Source: an uncultured Halomonas sp.
GTDB taxonomy: Bacteria > Pseudomonadota > Gammaproteobacteria > Pseudomonadales > Halomonadaceae
Assembly (NCBI RefSeq): GCF_947500835.1
Contig: NZ_CANMTQ010000001.1
Location: forward strand, 310,001-374,000
Direction: 5' to 3'
DNA: 64,000 nt
Made by a program: the position numbers and the translations under genes
Notes under the pieces: generated by a model
The model's input: the letters and a program-made list of their open reading frames with translations, nothing else
The model's database searches: none
What the model was told of the DNA's origin: nothing
In this document: positions 35,506 to 45,339 of the stretch, piece after piece
How the letters are laid out: every line of letters starts with the position of its first letter
Position numbering within the stretch: position 1 is the first letter of the stretch

Positions 35506-35633
35506 GTCGCTACCCCGTTATCTGCGTGGAAAAGAGTCATTGACCGGCTCTGTTGTTCTTATGACCCGTCCTGGCGCGATCGCCGACTCCAGGGAGTGCG
35601 ACGATCGTCCTTTTCCTGCGATGAGAATCCCCT

Positions 35634-36902
35634 CTAGCGTCGCGGTAGAAACTTGAGGGGGTCTTGAGGCTGGCCATCCTGGCGCACCTCAAAATGCAGC
35701 TTGACACCATCGGCATCGGTGTCACCCATGGTGGCGATCACTTGTCCGGCTTCGACAACATCGTTTTCACGCACCTTGAGGGTGTCGTTGTAGGCGTAGG
35801 CACTCAAGAAGCTATCGTTATGCTTGAGTAGAATCAGATTGCCGTACCCACGTACTCCATCACCTGCGTAAACCACGATGCCAGGACCCGCTGCCTTGAC
35901 AGGTTGCCCCTTTTGACCAGCGATATCAATGCCCGCGGTAATACTTGAACCATCGCTGAAACGTCCGACCAATTGCCCATCCACAGGCCATTGCCAAGGC
36001 ACGTTTTCCACCGGCGTATAGGTGCGCTGCCGGGCCGTGGGCGCATCCGCACCACCTGCTACTGCCGTACCGGCATCCGCTGCCGGGCCAGTAACCATCG
36101 CTTCTTCCGAAGAAGCCGATGGGCGCGTATCGCTGGCTGCAGGTTGCTGCTCCGTTTGATTGGCTTGTTGAGCGCCTCGCTGGTTCTCTCGCGAAGCGCC
36201 TTGCGCATTTTCATTGGTCGTAGCGGCATTCTGCCGACCCGTTGGCTGGGACGCGGCCCGGTTACGCTGACGCGCCAACTGCTCGCGCTCAGCCCGATCC
36301 TGCGCACTCAATTGCCCATCGGCACCAGGTGTGCCGTAATTGTAAATCGGCCCCTGGCCGCTGGTGCCTTGCCCTTCTTCGGCGCTAGCAGTCGCTGGGT
36401 CATTCGGCGAGGAAGACCTGGAAGGCTGGTCAGAAGACGCCTGCCGGGAAGACGCTTCCGAGGAGGACTCCAGGGGGCGGCTGGTCATGCGCCGATTGCG
36501 CTCGATGGCCTCGGTGTCCGGTGCCAACCAATCCGGCGCTTGGGTACCGGCGACTCCTGCCGCGCCGGTAGCACCTGCGGCCATGCCATTCTGTGCCAGG
36601 TTAGGGTTCGCCGCAGTGGCAGCACCATCGGGAGCGGATTGCGCATTGCCATCCAGCCGCAGCGTCTGGCCTGGCTGCAGGCGATACGGCGGCGTGATGC
36701 CATTGATCTTGGCCAGATCACGGAAATCCATGTTCTGTCGCCAGGCGATACCATACAGCGTGTCGCCCTGTTGTACGGTCACACTCTCGCCACTCTGGGC
36801 CTCCCGGGTCACGGACAGATCGCGCACGTCGGGACTGGTGTTGGGTCCGGCGCAGCCAGCGACTCCAAGCGCCAGTGCGGTTACGAGAAAGGCCTTGCGC
36901 AT
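35634..36902 (-). CDS. nlpD: NlpD-type amidase activator lipoprotein (LysM + degenerate LytM)
   Basis: 422 residues. Lipoprotein signal LGVAGCAG, a LysM domain at ~45-90 (VQQGDTLYGIAWRQNMDF), a long Ala/Gln/Ser-rich linker (~100-290) and a C-terminal M23/LytM domain. Zinc-site residues are incomplete (TAGIDIAG instead of H..D, YAYND instead of Y.H), although LHFEVR remains, so it is an activator of amidase AmiC rather than an enzyme. AAGGA at the end of the DUF368 gene is its ribosome site. Confidence 0.93.
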   Translation of the reverse strand: MRKAFLVTALALGVAGCAGPNTSPDVRDLSVTREAQSGESVTVQQGDTLYGIAWRQNMDFRDLAKINGITPPYRLQPGQTLRLDGNAQSAPDGAATAANPNLAQNGMAAGATGAAGVAGTQAPDWLAPDTEAIERNRRMTSRPLESSSEASSRQASSDQPSRSSSPNDPATASAEEGQGTSGQGPIYNYGTPGADGQLSAQDRAEREQLARQRNRAASQPTGRQNAATTNENAQGASRENQRGAQQANQTEQQPAASDTRPSASSEEAMVTGPAADAGTAVAGGADAPTARQRTYTPVENVPWQWPVDGQLVGRFSDGSSITAGIDIAGQKGQPVKAAGPGIVVYAGDGVRGYGNLILLKHNDSFLSAYAYNDTLKVRENDVVEAGQVIATMGDTDADGVKLHFEVRQDGQPQDPLKFLPRR

Positions 36903-36908
36903 AGGGGT

Positions 36909-37838
36909 TCAATCCTTTTCGGAAGATAACGGGTGGCGCTCGCCGACCATCAATACCAGCAGCAGGCCCAGCGCCATGAGCAAAAGCCCTGGCAGCAGCT
37001 GCGCCGGATCACCCGTTAGCGACGCATAATCGCCGGGCAACAGATAGCGATAGTCGAGCGGTATCATTTGTTCATCGGGACCGAGACGATAACTGACCAA
37101 CTCCCGCCAAGGCCAGAGCAAAGGCAGCGAGCCGATGATGAAGCCGACGAGAAGTTGTAGCGTAAGATCGTGAAAATGTCGAAAAAGCCAGGCCAGCAGA
37201 CGCGAGAAAAAGAACAGGCCCAAGGCACAGCCTGCGCCAAATTGCAGGATCATAATGATATCGAAACTCTTGATACCTTCCATGACAGTGCCGTAAAGCC
37301 CCATGGTCAGAAGTAAAAAGCTGCCGGACACGCCAGGAAGCAGCATGGCGCTGATGGCGATGGCACCGCCCACCACCAGGATCAGATCACCAAAACCCAT
37401 CATCAGCGGCATGAGGCCAGGAAGCGCCTGAGCCAACAGCAATCCGATGACGAGCGGCAGCAGGTACCACCAGTGCCAGCTGTCGATCTGGCGCCTCACC
37501 ACTATCGCTGAGGCCGCCACCAGGCCAAAGAAGAAAGCGTTTAGCAATATCGGATGCGCGTCGAGCAGGTAGGTGACCAGATGCGCCACGCTGATCAAAC
37601 TCGCCAGTATCCCCGCGACCAAGGGCGCCAGAAACGCCAGATTGAGGTGTTCGACCAATCCCGCCATGCCATGGCGGCGCCAGGCGCCGAAGGCATCGGG
37701 ACCGAAGCGACGAATGGTAAAGATCAGCTCTTCATAGATGCCGGTCACGAAGGCAATGGTGCCTCCGGACACTCCCGGCACCGCATCGGCAGCGCCCATT
37801 CCGGCACCCTTGAAAAATAGCGCAAGCCCTCGTTTCAA
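36909..37838 (-). CDS. DUF368 membrane protein (PopT-type undecaprenyl-phosphate translocase family)
   Basis: 309 residues from a TTG start overlapping the pcm stop (TTGA). Signature GMGAADAVPGVSGGTIAF near the N-terminus and repeated later as AISAMLLPGVSGSFLLL, with about eight to ten membrane segments. DUF368 proteins were recently shown to recycle undecaprenyl phosphate across the membrane in other bacteria. It is unusual to find one between pcm and nlpD; this couples lipid-carrier recycling with the stationary-phase operon. Confidence 0.85.
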   Translation of the reverse strand: MKRGLALFFKGAGMGAADAVPGVSGGTIAFVTGIYEELIFTIRRFGPDAFGAWRRHGMAGLVEHLNLAFLAPLVAGILASLISVAHLVTYLLDAHPILLNAFFFGLVAASAIVVRRQIDSWHWWYLLPLVIGLLLAQALPGLMPLMMGFGDLILVVGGAIAISAMLLPGVSGSFLLLTMGLYGTVMEGIKSFDIIMILQFGAGCALGLFFFSRLLAWLFRHFHDLTLQLLVGFIIGSLPLLWPWRELVSYRLGPDEQMIPLDYRYLLPGDYASLTGDPAQLLPGLLLMALGLLLVLMVGERHPLSSEKD

Positions 37839-38473
37839 CGTATGACCCCTTCCAGAAGCGGCACGAAACGCACTTGCTCGAGCCGCTGATATTCATAGGT
37901 ACTGCCGTAGCGCTGCACCCGGGTCAGCCATTGGCTACCGTCGCTGTCCTCGAGCGGTGCAATCAAGACACCGCCGGTATCGCTCAACTGAGCCAATAAT
38001 GCCTCTGGAAGCTCGCTCGCACAGGCAGTCAGTAAAATCACCTCGAAAGGCGCCGCCTCGGGCCAGCCATGTGCGCCATCACTCAATCGCAGGCGCACAT
38101 TATAAGCCCCTAAACGCGCCAGGCGAGAACGCGCCCGAGCATGATGCACTCGGATGCGCTCAAGGGACCAGACCTTGTTTACCAACCGTGACAGTATCAG
38201 GGTTTGATAGCCTGAACCGGTACCGATTTCCAGAACCTGGGATGGTTCTTCTTTCAACACCAGCTCACTCATGCGCGCCACCATCCAGGGTTGCGACAGC
38301 GTCTGACCGTGACCGATGGGCAGCGAGGTGTCCTCGTAGGCGCGATGGGACAAGGCCTCATCCAGAAACAAATGACGTGGCTCTCGGGCCATGACCTCGA
38401 GGACCCGTTGATTACTGATACCGGCATCCACCAACCGCGCGATCATGCGATCCCGGGTGCGCTGCGACGTCAT
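37835..38473 (-). CDS. pcm: Protein-L-isoaspartate O-methyltransferase
   Basis: About 212 residues if started at MTSQRTRDRMIARL, which matches the usual pseudomonad start; an ATG at 38512 has a better ribosome site (AAGGA, 7 bases) and would overlap surE by 23 bases. Motifs: LPIGHGQTLSQPWMVARM, LEIGTGSGYQTLIL (SAM loop) and LSDGAHGWPEAAPF. Repairs isoaspartyl damage in proteins using SAM. Confidence 0.95.
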   Translation of the reverse strand: MTSQRTRDRMIARLVDAGISNQRVLEVMAREPRHLFLDEALSHRAYEDTSLPIGHGQTLSQPWMVARMSELVLKEEPSQVLEIGTGSGYQTLILSRLVNKVWSLERIRVHHARARSRLARLGAYNVRLRLSDGAHGWPEAAPFEVILLTACASELPEALLAQLSDTGGVLIAPLEDSDGSQWLTRVQRYGSTYEYQRLEQVRFVPLLEGVIR

Positions 38474-38489
38474 GCCGATACCGCTGAGT

Positions 38490-39245
38490 TCACCCGGTTC
38501 GTGACAACGCATCCAGCCATCCTTGCACGTCTTCAAGCGCCGTGTGTCGGGTCAAATCGGTCTGCAGCGGCGTAATCGACACATAGCCTGCTTCGATGGC
38601 CGCGAAATCAGTATCCGGGCCGTCATCTGCGTTATCCCCCGCGGCGGCGATCCAATAACGCACCCGCCCCCGTGGGTCCTTGACCTCCAATGGCTGTGTC
38701 GCCGGCCCGCGATAGCCCATCCGGGTCACGCGAAATCCCTGCAGGTCTTCCCAGGGCACATCCGGCACATTGACATTGAGCAGGCTGCGCGGCGGCAATG
38801 AAAGCGATCCGGCAGCCCCCACCAGGCTCGCAGCAACCCGGCCCGCGGTCTTGAAATGACGCGAACCGACCAACGACATGGCAATGGCTGGCATACCCAG
38901 GTTACGCCCTTCCATGGCCGCTGCCACGGTGCCTGAGTAGAGCACATCGTCTCCCAGGTTGCTGCCGTGATTGATACCCGAGATAACCAGATCCGGCTTC
39001 TCGTCCCAGACACCATTCACCCCGAGATAGACACAGTCCGCTGGCGTTCCGTCGACGCTGTAGAAGCCGTTGTCCAGTGGCGTAAGCGCCAAAGGTCGGG
39101 ACAGCGTGAGCGAATTGCTGGCACCGCTCTTGTCCCGATCAGGCGCCACTACACGCAGTCGTGCGTGAGCACTCAAGGCATCGTAAAGCGCCCGCAGGCC
39201 TGGGGCGTGCACCCCATCGTCATTGGATAGCAATAGCTTGCGCAT
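38490..39245 (-). CDS. surE: 5'-nucleotidase SurE
   Basis: 251 residues from [16 protein letters not shown], with AGGAGG four to six bases upstream; the longer reading is not needed. Metal-binding Asp pair [13 protein letters not shown], and [21 protein letters not shown]. Survival nucleotidase/exopolyphosphatase in the cytoplasm. Upstream neighbour of pcm, as is usual. Confidence 0.96.
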   Translation of the reverse strand: MRKLLLSNDDGVHAPGLRALYDALSAHARLRVVAPDRDKSGASNSLTLSRPLALTPLDNGFYSVDGTPADCVYLGVNGVWDEKPDLVISGINHGSNLGDDVLYSGTVAAAMEGRNLGMPAIAMSLVGSRHFKTAGRVAASLVGAAGSLSLPPRSLLNVNVPDVPWEDLQGFRVTRMGYRGPATQPLEVKDPRGRVRYWIAAAGDNADDGPDTDFAAIEAGYVSITPLQTDLTRHTALEDVQGWLDALSRTG

Positions 39246-39350
39246 CGCCCCTCCTGAAGTTGTCGCGACGTCCATCGTCGCAACGGCTTTCGTTGTTCGT
39301 AAATAGCTCATAGACAACCCGTCTATCGCCAACTGATCGCCAACCGGCCG

Positions 39351-40403
39351 TCAAATGAGCGTCGGGTGGTAGATAAGCTCTCGTAGCACCGCGGTAGCAA
39401 AAGCCCCACGAGGCAGCTCGAAACACAGGGTCAGATTGCCCTCGCCGCGAGACATTGTCGGCGCACCGGGGGCTATTCGAAGTGCCCGTCGTGCCAAGCG
39501 TACGCCGGCATCTTCGAGCCCTTTGCACAAATCAGCATGCTTATCGCCCAGTTGCTGCTCGTAGCGCGCAGCTTGATGCTGTGCTAGAGAGCTACCCGCC
39601 CCCCACAACACCCCCGTGGGATGCAGATCGAGCCGCAAGGCCCGCTCGATCAGCGCTTCGTCGTTCTCTTCTGCAACGAATTGACTGGCGCTGCCATCGA
39701 GCATCAGTACGTCGCCGGCGAGAGGCGTAGCCCAATCACCCTTGGCTACCCGCTGGGCAAGCAGCTCGTTGAACAGATAACTACGAGCGCTCGAGAGCAT
39801 CATGCCTTCCCGATCGTCGCGTTTGCGCCAACCGCGACGCAAAATGTCACGTGCGCGAAACAGATTGCGCCCATCGGATCCAAAACGCTGAGGTCCAAAA
39901 TAGTTGGGTACACCCCGTTCGCACAGCGTCTGCCAGTGCGGCTCTAGACCGGGATGATCGATGATCGCTCCGCTCAACCGCAGGGTGAAGCGATTGGCCC
40001 GATGAACGCCTCGCTTGAGTTTGCGCGGATGACGATGCTGCTCGAGAATTCGTACCGGCGTATCCCCCAGGCGCTCGATGAGATCCGTCGGCGCCTCACG
40101 CCCGGGCAGATGAACCGACAGCCACTGGCGCGTCACCGCCACCCTATCCTTCATTCCCGAGAATCCGATCTGACGCGGCGTCACTTCACAGGCCCTGGCC
40201 AGGCGCCGGGCCAGTTCCAAGGTCGTCAGATCACGCTTTTCCACCCACAGCCAGAGGTGCTCGCCGTGGCCTTCCGGTTCGAATCCAAGACACTCTTCGA
40301 CGAGAAAGTCCTCCGGTGCTTGGCGATAATCACCGGCGGCAAGCGGCCCACCTTGAGCGCAAGGCCAGACGGGAGGCCAGACTGCGTCGCTCCTCTCGGT
40401 CAC
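39351..40403 (-). CDS. truD: tRNA pseudouridine(13) synthase TruD
   Basis: 350 residues, GTG start overlapping the ispF stop (GTGA). Catalytic Asp in [15 protein letters not shown], then [10 protein letters not shown] and LLNEL-like FNELLAQRV. Converts U13 of tRNA-Glu to pseudouridine. Confidence 0.95.
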   Translation of the reverse strand: MTERSDAVWPPVWPCAQGGPLAAGDYRQAPEDFLVEECLGFEPEGHGEHLWLWVEKRDLTTLELARRLARACEVTPRQIGFSGMKDRVAVTRQWLSVHLPGREAPTDLIERLGDTPVRILEQHRHPRKLKRGVHRANRFTLRLSGAIIDHPGLEPHWQTLCERGVPNYFGPQRFGSDGRNLFRARDILRRGWRKRDDREGMMLSSARSYLFNELLAQRVAKGDWATPLAGDVLMLDGSASQFVAEENDEALIERALRLDLHPTGVLWGAGSSLAQHQAARYEQQLGDKHADLCKGLEDAGVRLARRALRIAPGAPTMSRGEGNLTLCFELPRGAFATAVLRELIYHPTLI

Positions 40404-40921
40404 CCGATTGTTCCTGTCTCATTGTCGTGGCCATCTTCTCTGGCGTCATGCTTGAACAGCACCACTACCGCATTTGCCGCGACACCCTCTTTCCGGCCGG
40501 TAAATCCCAGCCGCTCGCTGGTGGTTGCCTTGACGTTGACCGCATCCAGAGTCACTTCGAGATCCGCTGCCAGGGTGGCGTTCATGGCACCGATATGGGG
40601 CGCTAGCTTGGGCGCTTGGGCGATGACCGTGGCATCCAGGTTTCCCAGCCGATAACCCGCCTCGTTCACCAGACTCAGCACATGACGCAACAAGGCGCGG
40701 CTATCGGCGCCGGCCCAGCGTGGATCGGTATCGGGGAAATGCCGCCCGATATCACCAAGGGCACAGGCACCGAGCAGTGCATCGCATACCGCATGAATCA
40801 GCACGTCTCCATCGGAATGCGCGATGAAGCCGCGGCTATAGGGAACACGAACGCCCCCGATCACCAGATGATTGCCTTCGCCGAAGGCATGCACATCGTA
40901 TCCATGACCGATGCGAATCAT
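40400..40921 (-). CDS. ispF: 2-C-methyl-D-erythritol 2,4-cyclodiphosphate synthase
   Basis: 173 residues, AGGAG upstream. GHGYDVHAF gives the metal-binding Asp8/His10, [13 protein letters not shown] the third ligand, and the C-terminal [13 protein letters not shown] closes the fold; about a dozen residues longer at the C-terminus than usual. MEP-pathway enzyme making MEcPP. Confidence 0.96.
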   Translation of the reverse strand: MIRIGHGYDVHAFGEGNHLVIGGVRVPYSRGFIAHSDGDVLIHAVCDALLGACALGDIGRHFPDTDPRWAGADSRALLRHVLSLVNEAGYRLGNLDATVIAQAPKLAPHIGAMNATLAADLEVTLDAVNVKATTSERLGFTGRKEGVAANAVVVLFKHDAREDGHDNETGTIG

Positions 40922-40996
40922 GTCATTCTCCTATCCATGTCTGTCTTCTGGCCTAATTAGCCTTGTTTACCAAGGCGGCTCTCCGGCACTTTCCAA

Positions 40997-41716
40997 TTAC
41001 TCTTTCTGACGCTTCAACTCATCTAACTGAGAAGCGAGAATGTGGACCGCCAGCGTCAGGTCTTCAGGGTGCGTAATCTTCAGGTTGTCACGCCGACCTG
41101 CAATCAGACGAGGCGCCAGGCCTTGAGCTTCGATAGCCGATGCCTCGTCGGTCACCTGAACACCCTTGTCGAGGGCACCGTGAAGCGCCTCTCGCAACAG
41201 GCCATAGCGAAACCCCTGAGGCGTCAGCGCATGCCAAAGCCCGTCCCTGGATTCGGTGACTGTCACCCTGCCCGCTTTATCAGCGCGTTTCATGGTGTCC
41301 GCTACGGGTGCTGCCAGAAGCCCACCAACGGGCTCATCAATGAGCGCTTCAAGAAGACGCTGCAAGTCGTCGGGATGCACGCAGGGACGTGCCACATCAT
41401 GCACCAGCACCAGATCGTTTTCAGCAGCCACGGAGGCCAGGTCGTCAAGCGCCTTCAACACCGAATCCACTCGTTCGACGCCTCCGGCTACGCGTTGCCA
41501 ATCGCCAAAGGGCACCCAGCATGGATCGAACCAGGTATCGTTTTCATCCAGGCACAGACGCAGCGATGCCTGAGGATAGGCTAAATATAGACGTGCCAGG
41601 GTATGAGCCAGAACAGGTTTTTCATCGATGGGAAGATACTGCTTGGGACGATCGGCGCCCATGCGCTGTCCTCGGCCGGCGGCGGGCACGATCAGCCATA
41701 ACCTCTCTACCGTCAC
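40997..41716 (-). CDS. ispD: 2-C-methyl-D-erythritol 4-phosphate cytidylyltransferase
   Basis: 239 residues. N-terminal IVPAAGRGQRMGADRPKQYL binds CTP; VLVHDVARPCV and RDGLWHALTPQGFRY are standard blocks. Third MEP-pathway enzyme. Its start overlaps the ftsB stop by four bases. Confidence 0.96.
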   Translation of the reverse strand: MTVERLWLIVPAAGRGQRMGADRPKQYLPIDEKPVLAHTLARLYLAYPQASLRLCLDENDTWFDPCWVPFGDWQRVAGGVERVDSVLKALDDLASVAAENDLVLVHDVARPCVHPDDLQRLLEALIDEPVGGLLAAPVADTMKRADKAGRVTVTESRDGLWHALTPQGFRYGLLREALHGALDKGVQVTDEASAIEAQGLAPRLIAGRRDNLKITHPEDLTLAVHILASQLDELKRQKE

Positions 41717-42033
41717 TGAGCCCCTCCGGCGGACGACGAGACGCCCTGGACTTCTACATCTACATCCGGCACCCAGAAGAATTGTTCGTCTTCGCGAACC
41801 ATGCCGATATCGCTTCGCGCCCGCTCATCGATGGCATCGAGCCCGTTCTTGAGATCGACGACCTCTGCCGCCAGACGTTGATTATTGGCCAGCGATATAG
41901 CGTTCTCTGCGGCCAGCGCGTCGGTTCGGCCGCGAATGTGCGCCAACTCCCGCAGCCCCCCCTCGCCAAACCACAGGCTATACTGCAGCAGGACGAACAG
42001 ACCCGTCAGTACGATTGCGAGCCACTTTAGCAT
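41713..42033 (-). CDS. ftsB: Cell division protein FtsB
   Basis: 106 residues: one membrane helix at the N-terminus (WLAIVLTGLFVLLQYSLWFGEGG), a short coiled coil (~40-70) and ARSDIGMVREDEQFFWVPD at the end. With FtsL and FtsQ it forms the periplasmic complex that activates septal synthesis. Its partner ispD is the usual neighbour. Confidence 0.93.
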   Translation of the reverse strand: MLKWLAIVLTGLFVLLQYSLWFGEGGLRELAHIRGRTDALAAENAISLANNQRLAAEVVDLKNGLDAIDERARSDIGMVREDEQFFWVPDVDVEVQGVSSSAGGAQ

Positions 42034-42200
42034 CGTAATATCCCGTTCGTTCGCGGAAAGAAAAATTGCAGGCGCATTGCCTAGAATACCGACGCTATTA
42101 TGCCATCATCCCCAATACTGCGCAGGCCAATTAGCACGTGAAAATCATCACGATTCTTTCTCATTAGCGTCCTAAAAACCCCCGATATTTGGAGTGACTC

Positions 42201-42512
42201 ATGTATAAATTGGCTTTTTTTGTCCCTCTCGATGCGGCTGAAGCCGTCAAGGAAGCCGTCTTCTTGAGTGGCGCGGGATGTATCGGCAATTATGAAGCTT
42301 GCTGCTTTCAGACCCGTGGTAGCGGGCAGTTTCGTCCGATCAAGGGCGCTGAACCCCATATCGGCAACGTAGACGAACTGAAACACGTGGAGGAGCTCAA
42401 GGTGGAGCTGGTATGCAGTGACGATCTGATAGCGGATGCCGTTGCCAAACTCAAGGCTGCGCACCCCTACGAGGAACCCGCCTATGAGGTATGGAAGCTG
42501 GCGGACTTTTGA
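42201..42512 (+). CDS. NIF3/YqfO-type small domain protein
   Basis: 103 residues. FVPLDAAEAVKEAVFLSGAGCIGNY, then GQFRPIKGAEPHIG and the ending AHPYEEPAYEVW match the inserted domain of NIF3/YqfO proteins, here free-standing. GGAGTGACTC precedes the ATG. Function unknown. Confidence 0.8.
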   Translation: MYKLAFFVPLDAAEAVKEAVFLSGAGCIGNYEACCFQTRGSGQFRPIKGAEPHIGNVDELKHVEELKVELVCSDDLIADAVAKLKAAHPYEEPAYEVWKLADF

Positions 42513-42525
42513 CGCTACATGAAAA

Positions 42526-42555
42526 CCGCCTCCCTGAAATGACTCGAGGAGGCGG
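42526..42555 (-). terminator. Terminator of the fasciclin-domain gene
   Basis: CCGCCTCC/GGAGGCGG stem with a 14-base loop; TTTTC follows on the leftward transcript, 35 bases past the stop. Confidence 0.65.
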
Positions 42556-42590
42556 CAACAGGATCACTGAATTAACGTTGAAGCGCTGGC

Positions 42591-43103
42591 TTACTCGGGC
42601 ATGAGTACCGTGTCAATGACGTGAATCACGCCATTGCTGGCCTCGACATCCGCCTTAACCACCTTGGCGTTGTCGTTGATCATTACCGTATCTCCTTCCG
42701 TGGAGATGCTCAGATCCTGCCCCTGAACCGTCGTCGCGGAATCAGTCTGCACCACGTCTGACGCCATCATCTTTTCAGGCACCACGTGATAAGTGAGGAT
42801 CGCCTGCAGCTGCTCCTTGTTTTCTGGTTTGAGTAGCTCATCTACCGTGCCTTCCGGCAAGGCATCGAAAGCTTCATCGGTCGGCGCAAATACGGTAAAG
42901 GGTCCATCACCTTTCAAGGTGTCGACCAGCTCAGCCGCTTGGACAGCGGCTACCAGGGTTTCGAACTGTCCCGCGTCTACAGCGGTATCCACGATATCTT
43001 TCTGTCCACCCTCTCCACTACCTGCCAGTACTGCACTGGAGAGCATCAGTCCTGCCAACCCTGTACCGAACCACCGAGTTACCGTACGTGCATAAGCATT
43101 CAT
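42591..43103 (-). CDS. Secreted fasciclin (FAS1) domain protein
   Basis: 170 residues. Signal peptide ([12 protein letters not shown]), then one FAS1 domain with [52 protein letters not shown] and the closing [16 protein letters not shown]. Acts in the periplasm or outside, usually in adhesion. AGGAG seven bases before the start. Confidence 0.92.
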   Translation of the reverse strand: MNAYARTVTRWFGTGLAGLMLSSAVLAGSGEGGQKDIVDTAVDAGQFETLVAAVQAAELVDTLKGDGPFTVFAPTDEAFDALPEGTVDELLKPENKEQLQAILTYHVVPEKMMASDVVQTDSATTVQGQDLSISTEGDTVMINDNAKVVKADVEASNGVIHVIDTVLMPE

Positions 43104-43249
43104 TTCTGCTCACTCCTCGAGAGTAATAACTGCGGCATTCTTGGTAGTTTCGTATCATCGCATTGTGCCGCGCAATGCCTATACAGGTTAGTCTACTTGT
43201 AGAGCTATTGCACAAGTTTTGGCAGATAAAATGAGACTATTTTCTACTC

Positions 43250-43807
43250 TCAGGCACTTCCAAAGTAGCGCTCGCGATCATCGCGACCGATATCGCTGAT
43301 ATGCAAGGGAAAAACGCCTTCGATCCGATCGCCGAAATAGTGATGCAGGGTGCGCTCGATGGTAGGGAAAGCCAGCTCGTTCCAAGGAATGTCTTGCTCA
43401 TCGAACAGTGCAACCTCGAGGCTTTCCGGTCCTGAAGCAAAATCACTGGTCAGATCGGCACGGAAGATCATGTAAACCTGGTTGATATGCGGCAAATTGA
43501 TCAGGGTGTAGAGATCGTGAATCTTGACCTCGGCACAGGCTTCTTCCAAAGTCTCTCTCGCTGCAGCATCGACGGTGGTTTCAGCGTTTTCCATATACCC
43601 TGCGGGTAGCGTCCAGTACCCTTTACGCGGGGAGATGGCCCGTCGGCACAGTAATACACGACCATCGCGGATGGGGAGTGTGCCGGCAACGATGCGTGGA
43701 TTCTGATAGTGGATGGTGCCGCAGGCGTCGCATAGATAGCGAGGCCTATCATCTCCTTCAGGAATGGCGAAACGTACAGCATGCCCGCAATGGCTACAGA
43801 AGTTCAT
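43250..43807 (-). CDS. Nudix hydrolase with zinc-ribbon N-terminus (NudC-like)
   Basis: 185 residues from MNFCSHCGHAVRF. Two CxxC pairs (CSHC, CDAC) form the zinc ribbon; the Nudix box is GYMENAETTVDAAARETLEE plus AC. Could cleave NADH or other dinucleotides, but it lacks a long NudC N-terminus. Divergent from the Nudix gene at 43880. Confidence 0.88.
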   Translation of the reverse strand: MNFCSHCGHAVRFAIPEGDDRPRYLCDACGTIHYQNPRIVAGTLPIRDGRVLLCRRAISPRKGYWTLPAGYMENAETTVDAAARETLEEACAEVKIHDLYTLINLPHINQVYMIFRADLTSDFASGPESLEVALFDEQDIPWNELAFPTIERTLHHYFGDRIEGVFPLHISDIGRDDRERYFGSA

Positions 43808-43879
43808 TAATACCTCACGCGCGTCGCTTGACGCTTTTTCGGGGGCTGAGTACAAGTAGTGAAACTCGATGGAAGCTCC

Positions 43880-44521
43880 ATGTTAGAGAAACTCTACGAA
43901 CGCCTGCAAGCACACACACCGCGCAAACTGGGGTTGGCCCTACCTCAGGCCGCCGTGCTCATTCCTATTGTCGATCGCCCGGAACCAACGCTTCTCTTTA
44001 CTCGCCGGGCGGCGCATCTCAAGCAACATGGTGGCCAAGTCGCTTTCCCTGGGGGTAAACGCGAACCCGATGATCCCGACCTGTTGACGACCGCATTACG
44101 GGAGGCGGAGGAAGAAATTGCCCTATCTCCCAGACAGGTAAGGCTGTTTGGCCGTTTAAGCGATCTGATCTCGCTGCATGGCATTCGTGTAACGCCCTTT
44201 GTCGGACTGATACCCGCGGATCTGCCGCTACGCCCGGAATTCGGCGAGCTGGACGTCATTTTCGAAGCGCCGCTGGCGATGTTTCTCGAGGATCGCCGCA
44301 GCCATACCGATGTAATCAGCGTCGGTGAACGATCACTCTACGTACCCAGCTACCAGGAGGGGGAGCATGTGATATGGGGACTTTCCGCGATGATGCTGGT
44401 GGAGCTACTGGCGGTGGGATTTGGTCGATCAATCAGCCTTGATCGACCTCCGGACGGCAGCCGGCTGAACCATCGATTGGATGCCCGGCAACCGCGGTTC
44501 AAGGACGATTTACACACCTGA
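43880..44521 (+). CDS. CoA pyrophosphatase-type Nudix hydrolase
   Basis: About 213 residues from MLEKLYERLQAH (GGAAG upstream). LKQHGGQVAFPGGK and the Nudix box ALREAEEEIAL are as in NudL/CoA pyrophosphatases, as is VTPFVGLIP. Hydrolyses CoA to phosphopantetheine and ADP in the cytoplasm. Confidence 0.88.
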   Translation: MLEKLYERLQAHTPRKLGLALPQAAVLIPIVDRPEPTLLFTRRAAHLKQHGGQVAFPGGKREPDDPDLLTTALREAEEEIALSPRQVRLFGRLSDLISLHGIRVTPFVGLIPADLPLRPEFGELDVIFEAPLAMFLEDRRSHTDVISVGERSLYVPSYQEGEHVIWGLSAMMLVELLAVGFGRSISLDRPPDGSRLNHRLDARQPRFKDDLHT

Positions 44522-44563
44522 AAAAAGCGTGTCAGGTTCGTTCCAGTAACGGTCGTATTTCCC

Positions 44564-45178
44564 CTATCCACCCAGGGTCTGGTCCTGATGCTTGAACCAG
44601 GCCAGGGCCTGATCGAGATGCCCGGGCTTGAAGTCCGGCCAGTAATCATCGACGACGAAGAAATCGGCATACACGGATTGCACCGGCAAAAAGCCGCTGA
44701 GCCGCCGACCGCCTCCCCAGCGCACGATCAGATCCAGCTGGGATACGTCCCGGGACCGAATCTCTCCTTCCTTTAGCCCATCCAGATCCCACTCCCAATG
44801 GTAGTTCGCCAGAAAATTCACCTTGATTCCCTCGCCTTGGCGAGTCTGGAACTCACGAAGTTCATCCGGCAACTGCTTGGAGCCATATTTACCCACCACC
44901 AGCAGGGCAGCGCCGCGCCGAGCGATCTCTAGTGCGAACTCCACGCAGGCAGAACGAAAGGCCTGGATCTGGGGCGACGCTCTTTTGGTATTGTCCTGGG
45001 TGAACCCATACACGGAGACTTCGGGAATACCCAGTTTCTTGCACTGCTCGAACAGCGCAAGCCCAGGCTCGATGCCGAATCGATACCCTTCCTCCTTGGA
45101 AAGCCCTCGCTGAACGGCCCAGCGCCGATTGCCGTCCGGAATGAAACCTACATGGTTGGGCAGAGCACGTTTTGCCAT
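44564..45178 (-). CDS. Divergent cis-prenyltransferase (UppS family)
   Basis: About 204 residues from MAKRALPNHVGFIPDGNRRWA; 30-50 residues shorter than typical UppS. The diphosphate-binding DGN.RW and SVYGFTQDN blocks remain. Region IV reads VRWGGGRRLSGFLPVQSVYADFFVVDDYWPDF, split here: the usual TGGE is WGGG, so the Mg-binding Glu is missing, and RISNFL is RLSGFL. It is not the canonical uppS, which normally sits beside cdsA. It may make a shorter polyprenyl diphosphate or act on another substrate. Confidence 0.8.
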   Translation of the reverse strand: MAKRALPNHVGFIPDGNRRWAVQRGLSKEEGYRFGIEPGLALFEQCKKLGIPEVSVYGFTQDNTKRASPQIQAFRSACVEFALEIARRGAALLVVGKYGSKQLPDELREFQTRQGEGIKVNFLANYHWEWDLDGLKEGEIRSRDVSQLDLIVRWGGGRRLSGFLPVQSVYADFFVVDDYWPDFKPGHLDQALAWFKHQDQTLGG

Positions 45179-45339
45179 TCTTCTCAATCCATTGAAGTGT
45201 CGTATTGTACAAGCGCCGTTTGTCATACCTCTGATAAGCGGTCGAGCTTGTGAGGCGGGAATTGCTGCTGATTATTGTCTGTCCTGCAGTATGATTGTCC
45301 GCCAACAGGTGGCGCAAGTGTTGAACCTTCGCCTCAGAG

